A DNA stretch of 33,384 nucleotides from a virus. The translations under genes and the position numbers were made by a program. Positions 6,129 through 12,611 of this stretch are shown here, piece after piece. Numbering within the stretch: position 1 is the stretch's first letter; the number at the start of each line of letters is the position of its first letter. The notes beneath the pieces are model-generated. The model saw only the letters and a list, made by a program, of their open reading frames with translations. It had not been told where the DNA came from and ran no database searches. The stretch spans positions 1 to 33,384 of IMG/VR virus record IMGVR_UViG_3300014914_000020; one strand, 5' to 3'.

Positions 6129-7088
6129 TCATGCCGCGATGCGTGAGCGCTCGGGCAGGCATGCCGCTGCGGCCGCGCGCTCGAGCAGCCAGGTCACCAC
6201 CGGCGGGCTGACGCTGTTGCCGATGAGGTGCGTGGCCGTGGTCGCCGACTCCGGCAGGGCGTAGCCCTCGGGGAGCCCCTGAATCGCGACCTGCTCGGGC
6301 ACGGTGAGCATGCGCATTTCGTCGCCACGGTGGATCGCCCAGCGGCCCTTGGTGGTCAGCGTTCCGCAGGGGCGGTCCAGGCTGCGGCCGGTCCGCCCGG
6401 AGCCGCTGCCGTAGAACGGCGCGAGGAAGACGTCGCCGACGTTGCGCCTGCCGGCCTCGTGGCGCGAGATCGTCGACGCCGCGCGCCCGGGTTTGTAGAC
6501 CTTCGACCAGCTGCCCGAGTCGAGGTCGAGCACCGATCTCACCGAAACGTGCGCCGCGTCGGGCTGGCCCAGGTAGAGCGGCGCCGCGCTCTTGGCGCAG
6601 ACGATGAAGACGCGCTTGCGATTCTGCGGGACGCCCGCGTCCGCCGCGTCGATGACGTGCGGCGCGAGGCTGTAGCCCAGGGCGCCCATGGCCGCAGACC
6701 ACGCCCCGTAGAGCCGCCAGTCGAGGAACTCCGGCACGTTCTCGATGATGACGAGCTCGGGGTCGTGGTACTCAGCGGCCGACACGACGGCCCAGGCGGT
6801 CGAGCGGCTCGCGTCGTGCTGGGGGCGGTCGACCCCGCGGGCCTTGGAGTGGCCCTGGCAGCAGGGCGACGCCAGCAGGACGTCATGGTCGGGGACCAGC
6901 GACCAGTCCTGCTGGTGCAGGTCCTGGCAGGAGTGGAGCGTGCCGGGGTGGTTCCGCTCGTGGGTCTCGACGGCGGCCTGCCAGTGGTTCGCAGCGAAGA
7001 CGACGTCCAGGCCAGCGGCCTCGGCGCCGCAGGTGAACCCGCCGGCTCCGGCGAAGAGATCCACGGCGCGCTTCGTGGTGGCAGTCAT
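6129..7088 (-). CDS. C5-cytosine DNA methyltransferase
   Basis: All the main motifs of the family are present in order: motif I DLFAGAGGF (residues 10-18, SAM binding), motif IV SPCCQGHSKA with catalytic Cys76 (74-83) and motif VI ENVPEF (116-121). QNRKRVF (155-161), MRMLTVPEQVAIQGLPEGY (258-276, motif IX-like) and IGNSVSPPV (289-297, motif X) follow. The target-recognition region lies at about 165-257 and is short. At 319 residues it is a normal stand-alone phage enzyme. It should protect phage DNA from host restriction by making 5-methylcytosine; no cognate nuclease is next to it. The start follows the 47-residue gene by 3 nt. Confidence 0.95.
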   Translation of the reverse strand: MTATTKRAVDLFAGAGGFTCGAEAAGLDVVFAANHWQAAVETHERNHPGTLHSCQDLHQQDWSLVPDHDVLLASPCCQGHSKARGVDRPQHDASRSTAWAVVSAAEYHDPELVIIENVPEFLDWRLYGAWSAAMGALGYSLAPHVIDAADAGVPQNRKRVFIVCAKSAAPLYLGQPDAAHVSVRSVLDLDSGSWSKVYKPGRAASTISRHEAGRRNVGDVFLAPFYGSGSGRTGRSLDRPCGTLTTKGRWAIHRGDEMRMLTVPEQVAIQGLPEGYALPESATTATHLIGNSVSPPVVTWLLERAAAAACLPERSRIAA

Positions 7089-7091
7089 CGC

Positions 7092-7235
7092 TCAGCCCTC
7101 CCGGCTCAGGAAGCGAGCGACCGGGCCGAAGACCAGCTTGCCGTCGAGGAAGGTGAAGTCGGCGACCAGCGTGGCGAAGATGGCGAGCGCGGTGCAGAGC
7201 GCCTGGGCGTTGGTGAAGAGGTCGGCGGTGTTCAT
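7092..7235 (-). CDS. small hydrophobic protein, 47 aa
   Basis: The product reads MNTADLFTNAQALCTALAIF then ATLVADFTFLDGKLVFGPVA and a short basic end. Residues about 12-27 are hydrophobic enough for one weak membrane helix. It is preceded by GGAGCATCGCC and the two-box leader copy 4, and followed closely by the DNA methyltransferase gene, so it may be the first gene of that unit. Function unknown. Confidence 0.55.
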   Translation of the reverse strand: MNTADLFTNAQALCTALAIFATLVADFTFLDGKLVFGPVARFLSREG

Positions 7236-7290
7236 GGCGATGCTCCGTTGAGGTGCCAGACTCTTCGGAACGAGCCAGGGGGAACATGAG
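7236..7290 (-). promoter_or_regulatory. two-box leader, copy 4
   Basis: Coding sense: CTCATGT, 16 nt, CGAAG, 27 nt, ATG at 7235. It lies just downstream of an intrinsic terminator (7302-7349), exactly where a new promoter would be expected. This is the best contextual evidence that the leader is a promoter. Confidence 0.6.
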
Positions 7291-7301
7291 CCCGCCACGA
7301 G

Positions 7302-7349
7302 AAAAGGCGCGAGCTCGCCCAGGACTCCCAGCCCGGACGAGCTCGCGCC
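7302..7349 (-). terminator. rho-independent terminator
   Basis: On the minus strand GGCGCGAGCTCG and CGAGCTCGCGCC form a perfect 12-bp stem around a 20-nt loop and are followed by TTTTCTC. It comes 34 nt after the stop of the 7384-7824 gene and before leader copy 4. Confidence 0.75.
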
Positions 7350-7383
7350 CGTCGTGTTCAGTCCCTTCGCGGAGCCCCTGCCA

Positions 7384-7824
7384 TCAAGGGCTGTCAGGGC
7401 CCTCGTAGTCTCCGCACTGCGCCTCCGGAGCGATCTCGCGAGCGACCTGGTCCTCGGCCGGCGTGGCGTTGCCGAGTGTGCCGCTCGCGCTGGAGCTGCC
7501 GGCCGCGCGAGCTGGGCCCTCGTCCGTGTCCCAGTCCTCGAGCGCTGTCTCGGCAACGATCGCGGCGTGCAGCCTGCCGTCGTAGGTGAAGCCCTCGAGG
7601 TTGGCGAGGCCGCGCGCCGTGACCTCGGGCGGATCGCTGCGCTGCAACCCACGCAAGACGAGCGCCGCGTGCGCGGAGACATGGGCGCGCGCCAGCTCGA
7701 GCCCCACGCGGTCGCCGCTGCTCGTGAAGTAGTCGCCGGCCAGGTGCGCGAGCGCCCGGTCGGAGTGGTCTCCGCTGAGGAGCTTGCGGAACTCGGAGCC
7801 CTCGGGTGAATCGAAGATGGTCAT
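7384..7824 (-). CDS. hypothetical protein, 146 aa
   Basis: The ATG at 7824 has an ideal AGGAGG seven nt upstream. The first 60 residues are helical (FRKLLSGDHSDRALAHLAGD, LELARAHVSAHAALVLRGLQ) and suggest a small helical bundle; the remainder is acidic and low complexity. No family recognised. The frame is open upstream to 8067, where a two-helix membrane segment is encoded. It ends at an intrinsic terminator. Confidence 0.65.
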   Translation of the reverse strand: MTIFDSPEGSEFRKLLSGDHSDRALAHLAGDYFTSSGDRVGLELARAHVSAHAALVLRGLQRSDPPEVTARGLANLEGFTYDGRLHAAIVAETALEDWDTDEGPARAAGSSSASGTLGNATPAEDQVAREIAPEAQCGDYEGPDSP

Positions 7825-8067
7825 GGTCGACCTCCTGGTTGGTGGTGACGCCGGCCGCATTGCGCAGCCGATCGGTTGATGTTTGGTCCAGACCGACCGC
7901 ACTGCCAGGCCGACGAGGAGCCCCGCGTATGAGACGAAGGCGAGCCACGCGACGACCGCTCGCCCGGTCTGTGACCAGACGCACAGAAGGATAACCAGCC
8001 AGAGCAGGCATCCCAGGAGCGGCCAGCTGGGCAGCGAGCGAACGGGCGACGTCCTATCGAGTGGCAT
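7825..8067 (-). CDS. two-helix membrane ORF in frame with the 7384-7824 gene
   Basis: From the ATG at 8067 the frame encodes a basic N-terminus and two hydrophobic segments, LLGCLLWLVILLCVW and VVAWLAFVSYAGLLVGLAV, about residues 17-31 and 38-56. It then continues with no stop into MTIFDSPEG at 7824. Two short helices with little else recall a small holin-like or other phage inner-membrane protein, but no family match can be claimed. Whether it is made as a separate protein or as an anchor of the downstream product is open. Confidence 0.45.
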
Positions 8068-8629
8068 CGTAGACCTCACGCAACACGACCGCGCGAACCT
8101 CCGACCAAGCGGCCTGGTCGTACCAGGTCCAGTAGGTCGGGCCGCGGGGTAGCTCGACGTCCAGCCTCACGGGCTCAACGTACGGGCCGTGCCCGCCAGC
8201 CACGATGACCACGCCGTCGACGAGCTCGAGGTGCCAGGGGATGTCAGGTGCGGGCGCGGTGCACGCCCCGAGGAACACGGCGAGCATGAGCACCAGCCCG
8301 CGCATTGCTTCGACCCTGCGCAATTCGTCGAGCCTGCGCAATGCGTCGAGCGCGCGACCTTTCGTCTCAGCGTACCGCGTCCGCAAGCGAAACCCGCGGC
8401 AGGCGAAGCACGCGAAGCAGACCCACCGGATCCGAAGCAATCTGAGCGTCTTGCCGACTGGCGCGTAGACGCGAGCGTCGGGTTCGCCGACAGCATAGGA
8501 GCCACTGCCGGCGATGTCGTCGTAGAAGACCTTGACCTCGTATCCCATGCCGCAGCACTTCGAGCAGACCTGAAAGCCTAGATAGCCGATGGCGGTCTGG
8601 GGCGGGTTGGTCTCAAGCAGGAGCTTCAC
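8054..8629 (-). CDS. Cys-rich protein continuous with a lipoprotein-like segment, 191 aa
   Basis: A GTG at 8629 overlaps the previous stop (GTGA). Residues 1-80 carry two cysteine clusters, VCSKCC (22-26) and VCFACFACRGF (71-77), consistent with a zinc-binding fold. A hexapeptide-like repeat (LDALRR, LDELRR, VEAMRG) then leads into MRGLVLMLAVFLGAC at residue 109. That is a complete lipoprotein signal with an LGAC lipobox, and the last 83 residues would be a good stand-alone lipoprotein from the ATG at 8305. Either two genes share one frame with internal initiation or a fusion has occurred. No family is recognised for either part. Confidence 0.55.
   Translation of the reverse strand: MKLLLETNPPQTAIGYLGFQVCSKCCGMGYEVKVFYDDIAGSGSYAVGEPDARVYAPVGKTLRLLRIRWVCFACFACRGFRLRTRYAETKGRALDALRRLDELRRVEAMRGLVLMLAVFLGACTAPAPDIPWHLELVDGVVIVAGGHGPYVEPVRLDVELPRGPTYWTWYDQAAWSEVRAVVLREVYDATR
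8316..8351. repeat. 18-bp tandem repeat, two copies
   Basis: CTGCGCAATTCGTCGAGC (8316-8333) is followed directly by a copy differing at one base (8334-8351). A third, more diverged unit precedes it. In the minus frame it encodes the hexapeptides between the Cys-rich and lipoprotein segments, so it may mark the joint between the two. Confidence 0.8.
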
Positions 8630-8880
8630 CACGACGGCTCGTCCGACTGCGGGATGGCCCTCGTGAAACTCGGCAGGATGCTCTGGCCGCCGTCCTCGTC
8701 GGTCGAGACGAGCGCCAAGATGAAGAAGACGTCGCGCCCCTCCCTCACGGCAAGGCGCAGCAGCTGGCCGAGAACGGCGTGGTCGTCCCGAGTCACGGTG
8801 AGCAGCGGCCCATCCTCGCGGGCCAGGTGCACAACGTTCTCTTCGGTGCCAATCGTGACTTTGATGATGGTCGGTCGCAT
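8626..8880 (-). CDS. hypothetical protein, 84 aa
   Basis: The ATG start lies 8 nt after the resolvase gene. The product (MRPTIIKVTIGTEENVVHLA, LLTVTRDDHAVLGQLLRLAV, REGRDVFFILALVSTDEDGG) alternates strands and helices and looks like a small globular protein. Unrecognised. Its stop overlaps the GTG of the next gene. Confidence 0.6.
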   Translation of the reverse strand: MRPTIIKVTIGTEENVVHLAREDGPLLTVTRDDHAVLGQLLRLAVREGRDVFFILALVSTDEDGGQSILPSFTRAIPQSDEPSW

Positions 8881-8888
8881 GCCTCAGC

Positions 8889-9407
8889 CTATCCCACCCT
8901 GCGGACGCGGCAAGCGACGCCGATCGGCGGCAGCCCCAAGACCACGCGAACGTGGGGCTCCTCGCCGCGGGCGCACCACCAAGACTCGACCGCCTTGACG
9001 GCGACGCGCTTGTCGTCATCGAGCACGCCCGACTTCTCGATCGCGTCCAGGCAGGCCTTGAGCACGTTGTCACCGTCCGGCTTCTGGTCTCGGAGGATGC
9101 GCCCGTCGGCCTCAGCCTTGTGCTCGAGGACCTTGGGGCGGCTGAGCACGGCGCAGACGTGGACAACGCACGGCTCGCGGAGCACCCGCTCCCCGTACAG
9201 CCACGCCGCCCTGATCTCCCACGCCGCCCACTTCTCCCACGGGTCGGACTTCCTCCCTGGGTAGTGCCTGGGCTTGCCCGTGCGCGGGTCGCGCCCCCCG
9301 GTGCGGTGGCGCTCCTTCGCGACGGGGTCGCCCGGCAGCATGACGTCGAGCATCGGCGTCATGCACACCAGGGCGACCTTGCCGATGGTCAGGAGGCCAT
9401 CGGTCAC
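8889..9407 (-). CDS. rusA: RusA-family Holliday junction resolvase
   Basis: The 172-residue product carries the RusA signature KPDGDNVLKACLDAIEKSG (109-127) followed by VLDDDKRV (128-135), which supplies the catalytic aspartates. The N-terminal PGDPVAKERHR matches the family's basic 'G-P-x-x-K-x-R' start. The annotated GTG overlaps the upstream stop (GTGA); an ATG at 9362 (residue 16) would give the more usual family length. RusA cuts four-way DNA junctions during recombination or before packaging. It fits with the YqaJ exonuclease and annealing protein on the other strand. Confidence 0.85.
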   Translation of the reverse strand: MTDGLLTIGKVALVCMTPMLDVMLPGDPVAKERHRTGGRDPRTGKPRHYPGRKSDPWEKWAAWEIRAAWLYGERVLREPCVVHVCAVLSRPKVLEHKAEADGRILRDQKPDGDNVLKACLDAIEKSGVLDDDKRVAVKAVESWWCARGEEPHVRVVLGLPPIGVACRVRRVG

Positions 9408-9988
9408 TCGAGGCCGCCTTCGCCGTCGTATGAGCCCGGCGGCGGGGGCTCTCCTGCGTCGATCGCAGCGGCGTCAGCCTGGGGGGGCCTCGGGTCGTCG
9501 CGCACAAGCGGCAGCTGTCTCTCGCTCGCCGTGAGCGCGCGGCGAGCAATGATCTCGCCGGTATCGGTGCGGACCGTCAGCGCCTCGCCCTTGTCGTGGT
9601 GCGCCTGGAGCTCGCACTCGACCGGCCTGGTGTCGCTGCGGTTGCGGACCAGGCGGGCCAGCTTGCCGATGCGCGCCGTGATCTCGGCCTCGTGGGCCTT
9701 GAGGTCGTCTCTGACCTGCTTGACCTGCTTGGCGTGCTCGGAGTGCTCGCCGAGCTCGCCGAGCTCGGCGAGCTCGCCGTGCGCAGCGCCCAGGCTCTCG
9801 GAGGCCTGGCGCCACTCTTCGTCGGAGATCGCGACGATGAGTCCGCGGGTCTCCCGCCCCAGGATCGTCAGCGCCTGCGCGCTCGGTGTCGCCTTGCCGG
9901 ACCTCGCCGAGCGCCCCGCGGTCGTCGGCGTCGCGTTTCCTGCGAGCGCCCCTGCCTTCGCCTTCTTCGCTGCGGCCTTCTTGGCCAT
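9404..9988 (-). CDS. hypothetical protein with coiled-coil centre, 194 aa
   Basis: The N-terminus is lysine/alanine rich and basic (MAKKAAAKKAKAGA). A long helix follows at about 58-120 (ASESLGAAHGELAELGELGE, HAKQVKQVRDDLKAHEAEIT). The last third has a strand-rich motif, CELQAHHDKGEALTVRTDTG then IIARRALTASERQLPL, which I recognise as common in phage proteins of unknown role. The disordered end is proline/glycine rich. The basic start suggests DNA contact. It is coupled to the resolvase gene by GTGA and follows a strong hairpin. Confidence 0.7.
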   Translation of the reverse strand: MAKKAAAKKAKAGALAGNATPTTAGRSARSGKATPSAQALTILGRETRGLIVAISDEEWRQASESLGAAHGELAELGELGEHSEHAKQVKQVRDDLKAHEAEITARIGKLARLVRNRSDTRPVECELQAHHDKGEALTVRTDTGEIIARRALTASERQLPLVRDDPRPPQADAAAIDAGEPPPPGSYDGEGGLE

Positions 9989-10056
9989 GTTCGTCCCCTG
10001 GTTCTGTTGGCCGGCACGGCATGCGCGGCGGCCTTGGTGGTGATGTGTGCAACGAC

Positions 10057-10093
10057 ACGAGCGCCCCAGGCCACGACGGCCTGGGGCGCTCGT
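10057..10093. terminator. 16-bp perfect hairpin, probable terminator
   Basis: ACGAGCGCCCCAGGCC and its exact complement are separated by only 5 nt (ACGAC). It lies 14 nt after the stop of the secreted-protein gene (10108) and before the 9988 gene. No U-run follows on either strand, but the stem is very stable. Confidence 0.65.
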
Positions 10094-10107
10094 TAGAACC
10101 CTACCCC

Positions 10108-10797
10108 TCAGTCACACTGGCAGGTGATGTAAAGCACGCCCTCGCTCGAGACGTGGTAGGTCTCGTCCTTGTCGAGGATGTCGGTGATGGTCAGCCCGTT
10201 GGACGTGATGATCTTGAGACGACACTTGCTCTTATTGCACCGGCCCGTAGCGAACGCGGCCACGACGCCGTCGCCGTTCGTTCCGGTGACATAGCCGCCG
10301 TTCACGGACGGCCCGTCTCCGGCGGGAGTCGGAGCGACCACGCCGTAGCTGCCGCTGTCGTCGACCACGATGACGGCGCGCCCGAGCACGTCGACGTCGC
10401 CGACGCCGTCAAGCGTGTCGAACTGCAACACCATCGCGTCCTCGAGACCGCCGGCGGCGCCGGAGAGCGCAGGCAGGTTCCCGACGGTGTCGTTGTCGCC
10501 GAAGAAGGAGACCTTCGACGAGAAGACGTATCCGACAGCGGCCGGCATGGCCGAGACGCCGGTGTCATCCAGGCCCCAGGCGAAGACCGGCGTGCCGTCG
10601 GGCGCGTCGACGAAGATCGTGATGCCGCCGCCGGTGCGGTGGATGCGCCCGACCGGCTCGAGGCCGCCGTCGTTGCCGTCGGACCAGCCCGCGACCTGGA
10701 AGGCCTGGCCGTGCTGGATGGGGGCCTTCGCGAAGGCCGGGGCGCTGAGCAGGGCGAGCGCGGCGAACGCCGCGACGAATGAGAATGTGTACCGCAT
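10108..10797 (-). CDS. secreted protein with Sec signal peptide, 229 aa
   Basis: The ATG at 10797 has CGGAG eight nt upstream and opens MRYTFSFVAAFAALALLSAP then AFAKAP: a textbook Sec signal with a likely AFA cleavage site near residue 23. The mature part is beta rich and glycine/aspartate rich (WSDGNDGGLEPVGRIHRTGG, AVIVVDDSGSYGVV). It ends with cysteines (GRCNKSKCRLK, TCQCD) that could form disulfides outside the cytoplasm. It resembles no phage family I know; it looks like a bacterial exported protein picked up by the phage. It is bounded by a strong hairpin downstream and a 107-bp gap upstream, so it may be expressed independently. Confidence 0.75.
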   Translation of the reverse strand: MRYTFSFVAAFAALALLSAPAFAKAPIQHGQAFQVAGWSDGNDGGLEPVGRIHRTGGGITIFVDAPDGTPVFAWGLDDTGVSAMPAAVGYVFSSKVSFFGDNDTVGNLPALSGAAGGLEDAMVLQFDTLDGVGDVDVLGRAVIVVDDSGSYGVVAPTPAGDGPSVNGGYVTGTNGDGVVAAFATGRCNKSKCRLKIITSNGLTITDILDKDETYHVSSEGVLYITCQCD

Positions 10798-10904
10798 GGT
10801 TGAGCTCCGTGCGTTTGCGACTAGGTCCCGCGTTCCAGCGTCGAGGCCCGGGACCCGAAAGGCCGGCGACGCGGGTTGAGTGTGCCCCACGATGCCCGGT
10901 CGGG

Positions 10905-11510
10905 CTAACGCATGCCGCCAAGCGTGCGCCGATAGAGCTCTCCGGCGCCCCGGTTGCGATCGGTCGCATTCAACGCTGGCGGCCTAGAAACCGCGTCGTG
11001 GTGCGTGTCTTCTTGATGCCGGCCGCGCTGAGGGCTGATGTATTTGTCGTCCTGGATTTCGCCGCACAGAACGGCCATTGCCTGCTGCAGCAGCCAGCGC
11101 GCCTCGCGCAGCTGGCGGCGCGTCGGCCTGGAACGCTGCCGGCGTCCGCGCTCGAGGCGCCACTCCAGGTCGACGATGGCCGCGCCTACCAGGTCGCGCG
11201 CGTTGGGCTTGTGGCTCTCGGCGACCGGCTGGCCACGAGAGCCACGCGCAGCGAGCTCGACCAGCACGTCGCCGACCTGGACGTTGCGCTCGTCCGCGCC
11301 GCTCCGGATGTCTCGACACAGTCCGTCGGCTATCCCGACGGCCTCGGGCGTCATCGCCTGGTCGACGATCCAGCCTCGTCTACGCCAGGCCTCGGCGATG
11401 TGGTCGCGCCGCTTCGGGTGGACGCCGAAGCGGCGCGCAGACTCGGCAATGCCCTCGGCGCGCATTCGCATGCGCACAAGCAGAGCGACCTCGTCGCCCT
11501 TGAGCTTCAA
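10905..11510 (-). CDS. hypothetical protein with HTH-like N-terminus, 201 aa
   Basis: A TTG start overlaps the previous stop (TTGA). Residues 1-50 (EVALLVRMRMRAEGIAESAR, RFGVHPKRRDHIAEAWRRRG) have the look of a helix-turn-helix. The middle is helical and the last 50 residues are basic and probably disordered. Could be a small DNA-binding protein; family not recognised. It is followed by a 107-bp gap with no gene. Confidence 0.55.
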   Translation of the reverse strand: MKLKGDEVALLVRMRMRAEGIAESARRFGVHPKRRDHIAEAWRRRGWIVDQAMTPEAVGIADGLCRDIRSGADERNVQVGDVLVELAARGSRGQPVAESHKPNARDLVGAAIVDLEWRLERGRRQRSRPTRRQLREARWLLQQAMAVLCGEIQDDKYISPQRGRHQEDTHHDAVSRPPALNATDRNRGAGELYRRTLGGMR

Positions 11511-11719
11511 GCGACGCGCGCTCGGATGGACAAGTCGAGCTCGCCGACGTCGACGAGCTCGCCGCGGCGCAACGCGAGCAGCTGGTCGGTGCGCAGCAAC
11601 GCCAGGACCTCGTCGGTGTCGATGCGGTGCCAGCCTCGCCGTGCCAGCCGTCCATGCAATCGCCCAGCCCGACAGAGCACTTCGTAGCCGGAGGGCGCGG
11701 CAAAGCGAGGCGTCACCAT
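11507..11719 (-). CDS. hypothetical protein, 70 aa
   Basis: The ATG at 11719 lacks a strong ribosome binding site, and a gap of 65 nt separates it from the upstream gene. The product (APSGYEVLCRAGRLHGRLAR, DTDEVLALLRTDQLLALRRG) is basic with two short helices. It is coupled to the next gene by TTGA. Not recognised. Confidence 0.5.
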   Translation of the reverse strand: MVTPRFAAPSGYEVLCRAGRLHGRLARRGWHRIDTDEVLALLRTDQLLALRRGELVDVGELDLSIRARVA

Positions 11720-11784
11720 GAGCTGGCGCCAGTCCCCGGGACGAGGGGCCGTGAGAGCGCCAGCTGCCCTTCTGACTTTGAGAT

Positions 11785-12192
11785 TCAGTTGACCCGCCCC
11801 CCGTCCAACGGATCGCGGCCGAGGTCGTCGCGAATCATCGACTTCGCCCGCGCCTTCGCCGCGGCCTGGATCGCCTGCGCCCCGAGCATGCCGTTCTCGA
11901 GCACGAGCTGCTTTGTGCTCTTGGTGTTCGCCTCCGTCCAGCGCCCATGAGCCTCGATGAGGTCCTCGAGGCGCATGAGCATTTCGAGCGCGACCGCAGC
12001 CTCGGCCTTCTGATTCGCGAGCATTTCCGGCGACAGCTTGACGCCTGGCGGCACCATGCCGAGGTCTGCCTGCCTCCTCGCAAACTCGAGCATCCGCTCG
12101 AGGTCGAGCTCGCGCCGCACGCATTCACAGATCCCGATGACCGAGAGCATCGCTTGAACGTAGGCGCCTCCCGGCATGCCCTGGCCGGTCAT
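11785..12192 (-). CDS. hypothetical helical protein, 135 aa
   Basis: The ATG at 12192 overlaps the previous stop (ATGA). The product is nearly all helix (VIGICECVRRELDLERMLEF, AEAAVALEMLMRLEDLIEAH, GMLGAQAIQAAAKARAKSMI). Its position in the same operon as the SMC-like ATPase suggests a role in DNA replication or recombination, but no motif supports a specific function. Confidence 0.65.
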   Translation of the reverse strand: MTGQGMPGGAYVQAMLSVIGICECVRRELDLERMLEFARRQADLGMVPPGVKLSPEMLANQKAEAAVALEMLMRLEDLIEAHGRWTEANTKSTKQLVLENGMLGAQAIQAAAKARAKSMIRDDLGRDPLDGGRVN

Positions 12193-12611
12193 GGGTCAAC
12201 GCTGCTTTCCTGGTGCGCATCGGCCGCGCCCTCGGTCGGCCGATGCGCGGACAGCGCGCCGCCCTCCTGCGTGCCAGCCCGGATCAATCCCTCGAGCTTC
12301 AGCGCGTAGGTCTTCCAGGCCTGGCCCTGTTCCATTAAGTCGATCTTCATCTTCTCGGCCGCGACGCACTGCGCCGCCAGCCCTGCGGCCCTTCGATCGA
12401 ACCGATCGCACTCGCGCTTCCACGAGGGGAGCTCGACGCCGCATGCGTGTAGCCATCGCTCGATCGCATCGGCAGCGTCTATCAGACTGTCGAACTTGAC
12501 TTCGATCTGTAGGCCGGCGTCGACTTGCACGCCATGCACCAGAACGTCCTCGAAGACCTGGTCCGGAGCAAGCACCGGCTCGATGCCCTCGACGCGCACT
12601 TTGACCTTCAT
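12189..12611 (-). CDS. hypothetical protein, 140 aa
   Basis: The ATG at 12611 overlaps the TGA of the ATPase gene (ATGA), so the two are translationally coupled. It starts with strands (MKVKVRVEGIEPVLAPDQVF, IEVKFDSLIDAADAIERWLH) and continues as a helix with paired cysteines at 83 and 99. Tight coupling suggests it works with the ATPase. Family unknown. Confidence 0.65.
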   Translation of the reverse strand: MKVKVRVEGIEPVLAPDQVFEDVLVHGVQVDAGLQIEVKFDSLIDAADAIERWLHACGVELPSWKRECDRFDRRAAGLAAQCVAAEKMKIDLMEQGQAWKTYALKLEGLIRAGTQEGGALSAHRPTEGAADAHQESSVDP

